Source of the DNA: Mycobacterium genavense ATCC 51234
GTDB lineage: Bacteria > Actinomycetota > Actinomycetes > Mycobacteriales > Mycobacteriaceae
DNA length: 64,000 bases
Direction: 5' to 3'
NCBI RefSeq assembly: GCF_000526915.1
Contig: NZ_JAGZ01000011.1
Location: 1 to 64,000, forward strand
The translations under genes were made by a program, and so were the position numbers. Of this stretch, positions 55,847 to 64,000 are shown piece after piece (position 1 is the first letter of the stretch; the number at the start of each line of letters is the position of its first letter). The notes under the pieces were generated by a model. The model was not told where the DNA came from. It did not search any database and saw only the letters and a program-made list of their open reading frames with translations.

Positions 55847-56397
55847 CTTGTATATCTCCCTGTATGCGTCTTCACGTATCGGTTCGTCTGGCCTGCTGAC
55901 GGCCCCGGTGAGCGGGGTCCCAGCTGGCTCTGGGTCGATTCCGCTCTGAATCGCAGCCCGAATCGCGGCTGACCGGTGTGTTGTCGGCGGCCACTCGTGT
56001 CGACCAAGCGGCGCGGGGACTGCATCGGCTGTACTAAGAGTGTCATAAGGATTCGGGTCGTTTTTCTGCGCAGATCGGTTACTGGTGAGTTCTACGCACG
56101 GGTAACCGTGTCGTGGGTAACACCGGGATTAACCGGCCGTCCGGGTATCCAGAACAAACGTCCTGCATGCAGGTGGTTACGGTCGAGTAGCTATAACTGC
56201 GCTGTTCAAGGCGGCATTGTTATCAAATCGTTATGTTACGAATTTGTGGTGCGCGCCGCCTGTCGCGCCGCGGCGTTCGAGCCGTCCGGGCCGCGCCGCC
56301 GTCCGCGCTGGGCGAACAGGTGTTTGCTGGAACCGAATTGCGCAACTATGCCGGGATCGGTTAATGGGCCAGAATTCGTTACGACGGCGCGGGGTTG
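55847..56397. other. fas upstream region, 550 bp, with a palindrome
   Basis: No credible gene. A cluster of GGTAAC/GTTAACC-type elements lies at about 56076-56136, including CACGG-GTAA-CCGTG at 56097-56110. In M. tuberculosis the TetR regulator FasR acts at the fas promoter through inverted repeats; this cluster is a candidate, by position only. It also contains the 3' flank of the Rv2525c-like gene. Confidence 0.5.
56097..56110. promoter_or_regulatory. palindrome upstream of fas, candidate FasR-type site
   Basis: CACGG (56097-56101) and CCGTG (56106-56110) flank GTAA. It lies about 250 bp upstream of the fas start codon. Short arms and distance make this tentative. Confidence 0.3.
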
Positions 56398-57117
56398 CTA
56401 GGCCCACTGCCCGAATTGCGGCTTGAGGATCTCGTTGATGTCTACGCCGACACCGCCCACGCTGCGCTTATCGATCTCGACCTGGTGCAGATTGGCCGCC
56501 GGATGGGTGTAGCCCTTGGGCGAGCCCCAATTGTGCTGCCAGAAGCAGGAGCCCAGGCCGTCGTTCAGCGCCCAGTCGATCGTCTTCGAATTGGCGTAAA
56601 CGCCCGTCCGCTGGTGTCCGATCACCGCTTCCCAGGACCGTAGGTACGGGGCGATCTGGTTTTTGTACTGCTCGTACGACGGGTCGTCGTCGATCGACGC
56701 GTAGATCGGTGCGGTGGGGGGACCGCCGGCGGCGGCGTGCAACTCCATGCCCCGCTTGGCGTGCTGCAGCCCGGCGTTCGCGCCGCCCAGCCAGTCGGCG
56801 GAATTGCCCTTGCCGTACTGGTAGCAGGAGACGATCTTGAGTCCGTTGCTGTGCAGGTCACGTGCCTCGGCGATCTGGATCGGCTTGCCCAGCATCCAAT
56901 TGCCGCCCGGCCGGCGGTCGGAGACATAGCGGATGGCCCCCACGGCGCCGGTGGCCCGGATCTGGCTGGCCGGGATCACGCCCGCGGCGTAGTCCAACAG
57001 CGTGCCCAGCGATGCCGAGGCCGTCGGGGCGTCCAACGCCGACGCCGCGACGCCCATGCCCAGTAGGGCCGGGGTCGCGGCCGCGAATTTGAGCACGTCA
57101 CGACGCGAAAACGACAC
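56398..57117 (-). CDS. Tat-exported DUF1906 glycoside-hydrolase-like protein (Rv2525c-like)
   Basis: A 239-residue protein from GTG 57117. SRRDVLKFAAATPALLGMGV is a twin-arginine signal peptide, cleaved near ALDAPTASA. The mature part (DYAAGVIPASQIRATGAVGAI ... DRRPGGNWMLGKPI ... IVSCYQYGKGNSADW ... IYASIDDDPSYEQY ... GVYANSKTIDWAL ... FWQHNWGSPKGY ... EIDKRSVGGVGVDINEIL) is the DUF1906 domain, a TIM-barrel related to GH25 lysozymes. Rv2525c is a known Tat substrate; loss in M. tuberculosis affects beta-lactam susceptibility. No enzymatic activity is established. An ATG at 57138 would add seven residues without improving the Tat signal. Confidence 0.9.
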   Translation of the reverse strand: MSFSRRDVLKFAAATPALLGMGVAASALDAPTASASLGTLLDYAAGVIPASQIRATGAVGAIRYVSDRRPGGNWMLGKPIQIAEARDLHSNGLKIVSCYQYGKGNSADWLGGANAGLQHAKRGMELHAAAGGPPTAPIYASIDDDPSYEQYKNQIAPYLRSWEAVIGHQRTGVYANSKTIDWALNDGLGSCFWQHNWGSPKGYTHPAANLHQVEIDKRSVGGVGVDINEILKPQFGQWA

Positions 57118-57375
57118 ATCGGACAGGGTACGACACAAACATCAGCAGACACATGAGTCACACCGGTCACAGGTTAGTCACTTTCTGTGGCTCGGGTGTG
57201 CGGTGGCGGCCTCGGGTGTGCAGAGACGGCCTCGGGTGTGAGTCCAGGGCGGCGACACGCCGGGGCGAGCCGCCCTAGCGCACACCGAAAGCCGTTAGCG
57301 CACACGGTGGACCCGCGGAGCCGTAAGCGTGAGCGCAGTCGCCGGACCCGCGTAGCCGCATTGTTATTGTCACAA

Positions 57376-57393
57376 TTAACTTAATAAAGTTAA
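57376..57393. promoter_or_regulatory. palindrome just upstream of the Rieske dioxygenase gene
   Basis: TTAACTT (57376-57382) and AAGTTAA (57387-57393) form a perfect inverted repeat around AATA, ending 20 bp before ATG 57414. Position suggests a repressor site, probably TetR-type. No regulator gene lies in this end of the window. Confidence 0.5.
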
Positions 57394-57413
57394 CGTCAGA
57401 GGGGGCCTGCAAC

Positions 57414-58565
57414 ATGGATCACGATCAGCTCATCGACCTGACCCGCCGGGCCTTGAAGTTGGCCCGCGACAAGACCACCGACCAAGCTGCGCGGCCGCAC
57501 ACCGTCGACGCGAGCGACTACACGTCGCCCGAGCGACACCGCCGTGACAGGGCGCTGCTGCTGGCCAGCCCGCAACTGGTCGGCTACGTCAGCGAGCTAC
57601 CCGCGCCCGGCGCCTACTGCACAAAGACGGTGATGGGGCGATCGATCCTGCTGACGAGGACATCCGGCGGGTCGGTCCGCGCCTTCGACAATGTCTGCCT
57701 GCACCGGCAGTCCCCGGTCGCGACGGGCTGCGGCACCGCGAAGCGATTCAGCTGTCCGTATCACGCGTGGACCTACGACAACACCGGAAAGCTGGTCGGT
57801 GTGCCGGGCCGCGAGGGATTCGCGGATACGACGGTAAAATCCGACTCGTTGACCGAACTCCCCGCCGCCGAGTCCGCCGGGTTCCTCTGGGTGGCACTGG
57901 ACAAAGACGCCACCCTCGACGTCGCCGCGCACCTGGGGCCGCTCGCCGACGAGCTCGACTCGTGGGGCATCGGCCGCTGGTCTCCGCTGGGTGAAAAGGT
58001 GCTCGACGCGCCGATCAACTGGAAGTTGGCCGTCGACACCTTGGCCGAGAACTACCACTTCGCCACCGTGCACCGGGACACCTTCGCCACGATCGCCCGC
58101 AGCAACTGCACAGTGTTCGATTCGTACGGACCACACCATCGGTTGATCTTCCCGCTCAACGGGATCCTCGAGCTGGAGAGCGTTCCCGAGGAACACTGGG
58201 ACCCGTTCCACAACATGGTGGTGATCTACGCCCTGTTCCCCAATATCGTGATCTCGGTGACGATCGCCAACGGCGAGTTGTTCCGCATCTACCCCGGCGA
58301 CGAGCCCGGCAGGTCGATCACCGTGCACCAAAACTCCACGCCGCTAGACCTTTCCGAGGAATCCGTGGCTGCCGGTGCTCAAGCCGTGTTCGAGTACGCC
58401 CACGCCACGGTGCGCGACGAGGACTACAAGCTGGTCGCGGGCCTGCAGGCCAATCACAACTCGGGCGCTCGCGATCACCTGGTGTTCGGTCGCAACGAGC
58501 CGGGATTGCAGCACCGTCACATCGCGTGGGCCGAGGCGCTGGCGGCGTCAGCTGCCGCCGGCTGA
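57414..58565 (+). CDS. Rieske ring-hydroxylating oxygenase, large subunit
   Basis: A 383-residue Rieske oxygenase. ATG 57414. The Rieske centre is NVCLHRQSP (CxH) followed sixteen residues later by FSCPYHAW (CxxH). The mononuclear iron site is LAENYHFATVHRDTF, with the typical His-x4-His and preceding acidic residue. The C-terminal catalytic domain contains HHRLIFPLNGILELE. This is the alpha-subunit fold of bacterial dioxygenases and demethylases; the substrate is unknown. The SnoaL-like gene at 62463 could encode a beta-subunit-type partner. It overlaps the 3' end of the convergent CrtC-like gene by 18 bp. Intact. Confidence 0.85.
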   Translation: MDHDQLIDLTRRALKLARDKTTDQAARPHTVDASDYTSPERHRRDRALLLASPQLVGYVSELPAPGAYCTKTVMGRSILLTRTSGGSVRAFDNVCLHRQSPVATGCGTAKRFSCPYHAWTYDNTGKLVGVPGREGFADTTVKSDSLTELPAAESAGFLWVALDKDATLDVAAHLGPLADELDSWGIGRWSPLGEKVLDAPINWKLAVDTLAENYHFATVHRDTFATIARSNCTVFDSYGPHHRLIFPLNGILELESVPEEHWDPFHNMVVIYALFPNIVISVTIANGELFRIYPGDEPGRSITVHQNSTPLDLSEESVAAGAQAVFEYAHATVRDEDYKLVAGLQANHNSGARDHLVFGRNEPGLQHRHIAWAEALAASAAAG

Positions 58566-59900
58566 TTCCGCCTCGCCCAGCACGGCGATCAGATCGTCGA
58601 GAAGCGTTGCGACCGTGCCGTTTTGCACCGGACGCGTCCCGGCCAGCAGTTCAGCCGCCGACCGGCGGCGGCCGGCGGCCACCAATCCCACCAGCTGGTC
58701 GACCATCGACTGCAAGCCGGGTTCGGCGTCGGCCACGGTGGTGGCCAGCACCTCGACCAGCTCCCAGTCCCGGTACAGCGCCAGCGAGCGTTCGTTGAAC
58801 GCGAAGCCGCTCACCGGCCTACCCCACAAGGTCCCCTGGTAGCGGTACGGGCCCTCCATGTACTCGATGGGCAGACCGTGCGCCGGCGCCGGCACCAGCG
58901 GTTCGCCGACCAGATCCAGTTGCAGTGTGGCGCAGGTGATTCGGTGACGGTCGGGCATGTACCGGGCTCGGGCCGGGGGGCGTACCAGGGGCCGTACCGT
59001 CTCCGGCCATTTCACATAGCTGGTGACGGTGACCTCCACGTCTTCGGCGCACTGGGGCGCGATGGCGGGGTCGGGATGGCTCGTCGTGATACCGGTGAAG
59101 GGTTGCAGCGCATTGCCATTCGCGCGGTCGAACTGGCGCCAGATGCTCAGGTCGACCCCGTTGTCGAAATTGATGGTGCGCCATTCGTGCGAGCGGGCGC
59201 GCGGGTCTCCCCCGGTTCCGCCGCCGCCCGCATACTTCCGAGACCACTGTCGGTCGACGTGTCCGGCACTGCCGGATACCTGCTCGACGGTCTCGCCCCA
59301 GCGCACTGTTCCGGTCATCGACATGCCGGTCTGGAAATACGAATACGTGTCGTTTTGGCCGAAGCATGCGATCTTCCCGTTGAAGGTCGACGCACCCACC
59401 GGTGTCGGCGCGCGCGTCGGAGTGACGACCAAGTCCAACCGCATGGATCGGCCTTGGTGGTCGCGGCCCACCAGGCTGACCCGATACGTGTAGGGCAGCA
59501 ATTCGCCGTCGCCGTCACGGCACGTGGTCCACGATGCGGTGCCGGCACTGCTGTCGTAGCTGACGTCGAGATAGCCTGTGGCCATGGACATTTTGCGCCG
59601 CGCACCCGGCTCCATGTTCTTCGGCGGCATGTCGTAATCGGTGTAGGTGCCGTAGTCGCCGTTGTCGAGGTCGAACAGCGCCATCGTGTAGAAGTCGGCG
59701 ACGACCGCGCCCCCGGGTCGGTTCTTGTTGAAGATCGTCAGGAACGCAAACGACCGGTCGTTCTCGACGGCCTGTAGTTGGCCGCCGATGAACCACGTAT
59801 CCGATTCCTGGTCGGGATGCTCACCCTCGGCCTCGGGGAAATCCAGCTGCCTGTCGCCGGGCACCAATTGATACGGGTAACTGCGCCAATTGGTACTCAT
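58548..59900 (-). CDS. CrtC/AttH lipocalin-like hydrolase or hydratase
   Basis: A 450-residue protein from ATG 59900 (MSTNWRSYPYQLVPGDRQL). ESDTWFIGGQLQAVENDRSFAFL and the double beta-barrel pattern, with SAGHVDRQWSRKY near the middle (the DRQW motif), match the CrtC/AttH lipocalin-like family (1,2-hydratase of carotenoids; AttH). Activities known in the family include hydration of isoprenoid double bonds. In this catabolic cluster it may hydrate a cyclic or terpenoid substrate; that is inference. Divergent from the aldehyde dehydrogenase. Intact. Confidence 0.65.
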   Translation of the reverse strand: MSTNWRSYPYQLVPGDRQLDFPEAEGEHPDQESDTWFIGGQLQAVENDRSFAFLTIFNKNRPGGAVVADFYTMALFDLDNGDYGTYTDYDMPPKNMEPGARRKMSMATGYLDVSYDSSAGTASWTTCRDGDGELLPYTYRVSLVGRDHQGRSMRLDLVVTPTRAPTPVGASTFNGKIACFGQNDTYSYFQTGMSMTGTVRWGETVEQVSGSAGHVDRQWSRKYAGGGGTGGDPRARSHEWRTINFDNGVDLSIWRQFDRANGNALQPFTGITTSHPDPAIAPQCAEDVEVTVTSYVKWPETVRPLVRPPARARYMPDRHRITCATLQLDLVGEPLVPAPAHGLPIEYMEGPYRYQGTLWGRPVSGFAFNERSLALYRDWELVEVLATTVADAEPGLQSMVDQLVGLVAAGRRRSAAELLAGTRPVQNGTVATLLDDLIAVLGEAESAGGS

Positions 59901-60001
59901 CTCGGCTTCTCTGCCACAGCGCTATCCTTATTCTTTGTTATGTTAGCGTCAATAGCGAAGTTACGGTCACGGCCTCGTCCCCGCCCCAAGGAAGTGCCCC
60001 G

Positions 60002-61474
60002 ATGACAGAAACATCCGAACATCGGACCTACGCCGAACTGTTCATCGGAGGGCAGTGGCGCAAGCCCGCCAATCCGCAGCAGCTCGCCGTGATTTCGCCA
60101 CATTCGGAGGAACCGGTCGGACACGTCCAGGTAGCCGGGCCCGAGGATCTCGACGCCGCCGTCACCGCCGCGCGACAGGCTTTCGACCACGGGCCATGGC
60201 CGCGCATGACGCATGCCGAGCGGATGGCCAAGGTCGAACAGCTGGCCGGGATCTACGGCGGCCACATCGACGAGATGGCCGACCTGATCACCGACGAAAT
60301 GGGATCCCCGCGGACCTTCAGCCGGCTCGGCCAAGCGGCGGCCGCGGCGACGATGATGCATCTCGCGCTGGCGGACGCCCGCACGTTTCCCTGGACCGAA
60401 CGTCGCCAAGGCGTCCTCGCTGAGGTACACCTGCGCCGGGCGCCGGTCGGGGTGGTGGGTGCGATCGTGCCGTGGAACGTTCCCCAATTCCTGATCATGC
60501 CCAAGTTGATCCCGGCCCTGATCGCGGGATGCACGGTCATCGTCAAGCCCGCGCCCGAAACACCTTTGGACACTTTATGGTTGGCCGAAATGATCGAGCA
60601 GCTTGAACTGCCCGAAGGCGTGGTGTCGGTGCTGCCCGGGGGACCGGACATCGGCGAGGCGCTGGTGCGGCATCCCGGCGTGGACAAGATCGCATTCACC
60701 GGTTCCAGCGCCGTCGGGCGCCGCATCGCCGCGTTGTGCGGCGAGCAGCTCAAGCGAGTCAGCCTGGAATTGGGCGGCAAGTCCGCGGCGATCATTCTCG
60801 ACGACGCCGATATCGACAAGACGGTCGCGGGGCTGAAATCGGCCGGCCTGATTAACAACGGCCAGGCCTGCGTCACCCAAACCTGAATCCTGGTCAGCGA
60901 CAAGCGTCATGACGACGTCGTCGGCGCACTGGCCGGCATGATGTCGTCGCTGACCGTCGGCGACCCGGCCGACGAGGCAACCGACATCGGTCCACTGGTC
61001 GCCCAACGGCAACAGCGCCGGGTCCAGGACTTCATCAAGTCCGGGCAGAGCGAGGGCGCACGCGTGGTGCTCGGCGGCGAGGACAGCCCGTCCGATCGCG
61101 GATGGTACGTGCGCCCAACGCTATTCACCGACGCAACCAACGACATGCGCATCGCCCGAGAGGAGATCTTCGGCCCGGTCTTGACCGTGCTGCGCTACCG
61201 CGACGAGGCCGACGCGATCCGGATCGCCAACGAGACCGACTATGGGTTGGCCGGTTCGGTGTGGACGTCCGACATTGCGCACGGCCTGGAGGTCGCGGCG
61301 GGCGTGCGCACCGGCACCTACGGCATCAACATGTACACCCTCGACATCGGGGCCCCGTTCGGCGGTTTCAAGCAGTCGGGCATCGGACGCGAGTTCGGCC
61401 CGGAGGGGCTGCACGAGTACGTCGAGCTTCAGACCCTGGTGTGCAAGGGGCAACTGCCGCCGTTAGCCGATTGA
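60002..61474 (+). pseudogene. aldehyde dehydrogenase with an in-frame stop
   Basis: A 490-codon NAD-dependent aldehyde dehydrogenase: VGAIVPWNVPQFLIM (cofactor), FTGSSAVGRRI, LELGGKSAAIILDDADI (catalytic Glu), NNGQACVTQT (catalytic Cys), EEIFGPVLTVL, FGGFKQSGIGREFG. At 60884-60886 TGA interrupts the frame in CVTQT-stop-ILVSDKRHD, where relatives have Arg, so a CGA-to-TGA transition. The frame is otherwise unbroken on both sides, which excludes an indel error. The truncated product would contain the cofactor domain and catalytic Cys but no C-terminal domain. It overlaps the MaoC gene by 12 bp. Confidence 0.85.
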
Positions 61475-61923
61475 CAATGAACCACTTTCGGGCAGCTGCA
61501 AGGTGAGCTCGACCGGGCAGCACAGGATGCCGTGCTGGTTGGTCACTTCGATCGTGATGTCCACCAGGCAGCGCGGCGGCTCCACCGAGGTGTCGCGCCG
61601 CTTGGCCACCGCGCGGCCCCGGCCGATCATCGTGTCGCCGGCGTAGATCGACCCAGCCAGCCGCAGTGAGCGGCGCACCACCCGGCTGCTGGGGCCGGCC
61701 CACTCGGTCGCGACGCGGTCGGCGAACCCCGCGAGGTGCATCGTGTTGAGGTAAATCGTTGGGTTACCCTGCTGTTGGCGTATTCGGGATCGAAATGGCC
61801 CGGGAAATAGTCCCACGTCGCTCCGGCGTTCTCCACCACCCGCTGGTAGCTGATCTCGTCGACCACTGCCGGCAGCTCGATGGGAACGGTGATCGCGTCC
61901 CAATTCAATTCCGCGCCGGTCAT
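61463..61923 (-). pseudogene. MaoC-like hydratase, one-base frameshift
   Basis: ATG 61923 (ATGA overlap with the gene upstream) reads MTGAELNWDAITVPIELPAV ... TWDYFPGHFDPEYANS. One base is missing near 61772, and the sequence continues QGNPTIYLNTMHLAGFADRV ... GDTMIGRGRAVAKR ... ITIEVTNQHGILC to 61463. The hot-dog dehydratase fold is recognisable. Partner of the adjacent MaoC-type gene, as in heterodimeric (R)-hydratases of steroid and fatty-acid pathways. Probably inactive. Confidence 0.7.
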
Positions 61924-62393
61924 ACCCGCGCCGCCGGGGTGAAGCGGAACAACGTATTCCGCGATCGGGCGACGACGGTCCCGTCCTGGCGGCGATAGGT
62001 CTCCAGCGTCTCGATGAAATGGCCCATGCCGAGTCGGGTCGTCTTCTCCGGTGACACCGACACCAACTCCTCGACACTGGTCAGCACGTCACCCTCGACG
62101 ATGGGTTCGGGGAACTCGACGTCGTTGGCGGCGTTGATGAATGTAGCGCCCGGCAACGGCACTCGCAAGATCAGCGACGTCGCCGGGCGTCGGCCGCCGG
62201 GCTCCCACGGCGGCGGGATCAGCCATCCCATCAACAGACCCGGCGGTGCCAGCAGGCCTCCCCACTGCTGCCGGGCGAATTCCGGATCCCAGTAGGACCG
62301 ATTGCCGTCGTGAATCATCGAGGCATACAACTGAATTCGCGCTCCGCTGACCGGCGTCGACGCGGTGCGCGGTTCGCTTGTCGCGCCGACCAT
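61920..62393 (-). CDS. MaoC/FAS1-DH-region hydratase-like protein, N-terminus doubtful
   Basis: A 157-residue protein from ATG 62393: RTASTPVSGARIQLYASMIH followed by DGNRSYWDPEFARQQWGG, typical of the N-terminal MaoC-like half of two-component acyl-CoA hydratases, and later EGDVLTSVEELVSVSPEKTT. Upstream in the same frame, LRLAFGTYEDALR precedes this ATG without a start codon, while MSSGTDTWIPIS-like sequence sits in another frame just before it, so the true N-terminus may have been lost to a frameshift. Forms a pair with the following MaoC gene through an ATGA overlap. Confidence 0.6.
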   Translation of the reverse strand: MVGATSEPRTASTPVSGARIQLYASMIHDGNRSYWDPEFARQQWGGLLAPPGLLMGWLIPPPWEPGGRRPATSLILRVPLPGATFINAANDVEFPEPIVEGDVLTSVEELVSVSPEKTTRLGMGHFIETLETYRRQDGTVVARSRNTLFRFTPAARV

Positions 62394-62462
62394 GCGCAGC
62401 GCATCTTCGTACGTGCCGAAGGCTAATCGTAGCTGAGATCGGAATCCACGTATCGGTGCCGC

Positions 62463-62888
62463 TTACATGACAAGCGGGTGCCGGTTCGGCACCACGTCCC
62501 AGCAGAGATTGCACGAGGTGTAGTACCAGCCGCCGCGCTCGTAGATCAGCTCGTCCCGGTAGGTCCCGGTGACACGCAACGTGGTCTCTCCGAAGGCGGC
62601 GGAGAAAAGCAGGGCGACACAGCGCTGCATCGCGTGCACGCCGTCGACGGCGATCTCGTGGTCGACGGTCACTAGGCGGTGTCCTTCGCCTCCGTCGAAT
62701 GCCGAGCGCAGGTCGTCGAACGCTTCGCCGTCGCGGACAAAGCTGGCACCGGAATGACGAAACGTCGCGATCCAGCTATCGCGGTCGCCGTCGGAGTAAG
62801 CGCGATTGTGCCGGGCGTTCAGGTTCAAGATCGCGTGGCGGCCGGTCGCAGCGTGCAGGAACTGCTCCTGCTGGTAGGACATCGTCAT
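62463..62888 (-). CDS. SnoaL/ring-hydroxylating beta-subunit-like protein
   Basis: A 141-residue NTF2-fold protein: ARHNRAYSDGDRDSWIATF, GEGHRLVTVDHEIAVDG, VTGTYRDELIYERGGWYYTS. The pattern is that of SnoaL-like proteins, which include the beta subunits of Rieske dioxygenases and some isomerases. Its genomic company (Rieske alpha, aldehyde dehydrogenase, MaoC, ligase) makes a beta-subunit or isomerase role plausible. ATG 62888. It ends ATG-TAA directly before the hydratase gene. Intact. Confidence 0.7.
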   Translation of the reverse strand: MTMSYQQEQFLHAATGRHAILNLNARHNRAYSDGDRDSWIATFRHSGASFVRDGEAFDDLRSAFDGGEGHRLVTVDHEIAVDGVHAMQRCVALLFSAAFGETTLRVTGTYRDELIYERGGWYYTSCNLCWDVVPNRHPLVM

Positions 62889-62949
62889 TTCTACTCGCCA
62901 GCCTCTCCCCCGAAGGAAAAAAGAACCAACTTTGTAACATCGACTTTAC

Positions 62950-64000
62950 TTACCGCTTAACAATATATCCGTGTTGTTCTCGATCCCAGGCCTTCGAAGT
63001 TAATCCCTTGGCTCGCAATAATTCTTTACGCACCCGCCCGATAACGTTCTTCGGGAGTTCGTTGACCTGCTCGACATAGCGCGGGACGCAGAAGTACGGC
63101 ATCCGGTCGGCGCAGTAGTCGAGCAGCTCGGCGCAGTCCAGCACGGCGTCGGGGCGCACCGCCACCACGAGCAGGATGTCGTCCTCCCCCAACTCGCTGG
63201 GCACCCCGATCGCCGCCGCTTCGGCGACCGCGGGATGGGGCATGACGACGCGTTCCACCTCGACCGAGGAAATGTTCTCTCCGCGCCTACGCAGTGAATC
63301 CTTGATCCGGTCCAGATACGTGAGGTTCTGATCGGAGTCGAGCCGGCCGAGATCACCGGTGCGGAACCATTCCGGATGCGGAACCAACCGCGCGTCTTGG
63401 CCGATGTAGCCCTCGCTCATCACGTGTGGGTGCCGGGGCCGGCAGGCGATCTCGCCCACGGTGCCGCGGGAACCGGGTCGCCGTCGTCGTCGACGATGCG
63501 CACGTCGAAGTTGGGATTGGGTCGACCCGACGTTCCGGGGACGCCCTCGTCGGTCACGCCCTTGACCGCTATCGGGAATGCCTCGGTCATCCCGTACATC
63601 GTGACAATGCGGCACCCGTAACGCTTTTCGATGTCGTGATAGGAACTCGCGTCGATCGGTGCGGCCGAGATGAACCGCAGTGGCAGCTGCGCGTCACGCG
63701 TGTCGGCCGGCAGGTTGCAGAGCATCGACACCATCGCGCCGGCTCCGGCGAAGCCCACGGCACCGTGGGCGCGGATGTCGTCCCACACCTGGGCGGGGTG
63801 GAACGATTGCGCCAGCACGGTCGTTCCGCCGACCAGCATCGGGACCAGCACGCTCGGCGCGGCGCTCAGGTGGAACAACGGCATCGCCGTCCACAACGCC
63901 TCCCTCGACCGCAGCTCCCAGGACGACGCTACGGTCGCCGCGACCGAGAACAAGTAATTCCAGGTCGTGGCAACGGCTTTCGACGGCCCGGTGGTGCCCG
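62950..64000 (-). pseudogene. acyl-CoA synthetase (AMP-binding), frameshifted, 5' end beyond the window
   Basis: Enters the window from the right. GTTGPSKAVATTWNYLFSV contains the P-loop motif of ANL ligases. PLFHLSAAPSVLVPMLVGGTT, VTMYGMTEAFPIAVKGV and GRPNPNFDVRIVDDDGDPVP follow. One base is missing near 63470, after which VGEIACRPRHPHVMSEGYIG, WFRTGDLGRLDSDQNLTYLD, DSLRRRGENISSVEVERVV and NVIGRVRKELLRAKGL continue one frame over to 62950. It would activate a carboxylic acid substrate for the MaoC/dehydrogenase steps. Last gene of the cluster inside the window. Confidence 0.8.

Noticed and set aside
55976..56401. A 141-codon frame upstream of fas
   Set aside because: Arg/Cys-rich, no family resemblance, and occupies the fas promoter region.

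Overview
The window is a GC-rich actinobacterial chromosome segment, almost certainly Mycobacterium. It carries a single-chain type I fatty acid synthase with acpS beside it, a PPE protein, a DUF222/HNH '13E12' fragment, the LdtMt2-type L,D-transpeptidase, the mycolate reductase Rv2509 and the AccA1/AccD1 pair. Gene order from plsB2 to the Rv2525c homologue follows the M. tuberculosis Rv2482c-Rv2525c segment as I remember it, with local insertions and losses. I cannot name the species.

Layout. 1-2.5 kb: end of a 13E12 gene and a CopD-CtaG membrane protein. 2.5-9.4 kb: glycerolipid operon (WS/DGAT, plsC, plsB2; all three broken) and lipQ. 9.4-16.4 kb: tRNA-Arg, a GAF-ANTAR regulator, a PPE gene running into the first of two tandem copies of an unrecognised membrane-anchored gene, a TetR/DinB-like pair with a double operator, and a broken cutinase. 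16.4-19.4 kb: echA14, a BASS-family transporter, a small secreted protein and an SDR remnant. 19.4-27.4 kb: leucine-catabolic operon (citE, MaoC, fadE19, accA1, accD1) and its presumed repressor bkaR; both carboxylase subunits are frameshifted. 27.4-33 kb: Rv2507, MFS, cmrA, DUF853 ATPase, orn and tRNA-His with a clear intrinsic terminator. 33-40.3 kb: ldtB, tRNA-Lys, broken DUF3556, DUF3618, bcp, a gutted P450, broken DUF3060 and an M20 peptidase. 40.4-46.2 kb: a CYP125-family P450, a broken alpha/beta hydrolase, and a nitrosative-stress block (hcp, a ferredoxin-type reductase and a CRP/FNR regulator with an FNR box) in which hcp and the reductase are broken. 46.2-57.1 kb: acpS, fas, Rv2525c. 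57.4-64 kb: a ring-hydroxylating dioxygenase / aldehyde dehydrogenase / MaoC pair / SnoaL / acyl-CoA ligase cluster, with the dehydrogenase, one MaoC and the ligase broken.

The dominant theme is gene decay. About seventeen genes carry frameshifts, nonsense codons or internal deletions of roughly 160 bp to several hundred bp, and often several lesions fall in one gene. The 9.2-kb fas gene, acpS, orn, cmrA, ldtB, the DUF853 ATPase and most regulators are clean. Deletions that remove catalytic motifs (plsB2, WS/DGAT, P450, DUF3556) and in-frame nonsense codons (hcp, aldehyde dehydrogenase) cannot be base-calling slips. Some single-base changes in homopolymers (plsC tail, the WS/DGAT start) could be. 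The simplest reading is a mycobacterium in reductive evolution, losing leucine degradation, one glycerolipid acylation route, an NO-detoxification module and an oxidative catabolic cluster, while many of the regulatory sites remain readable.
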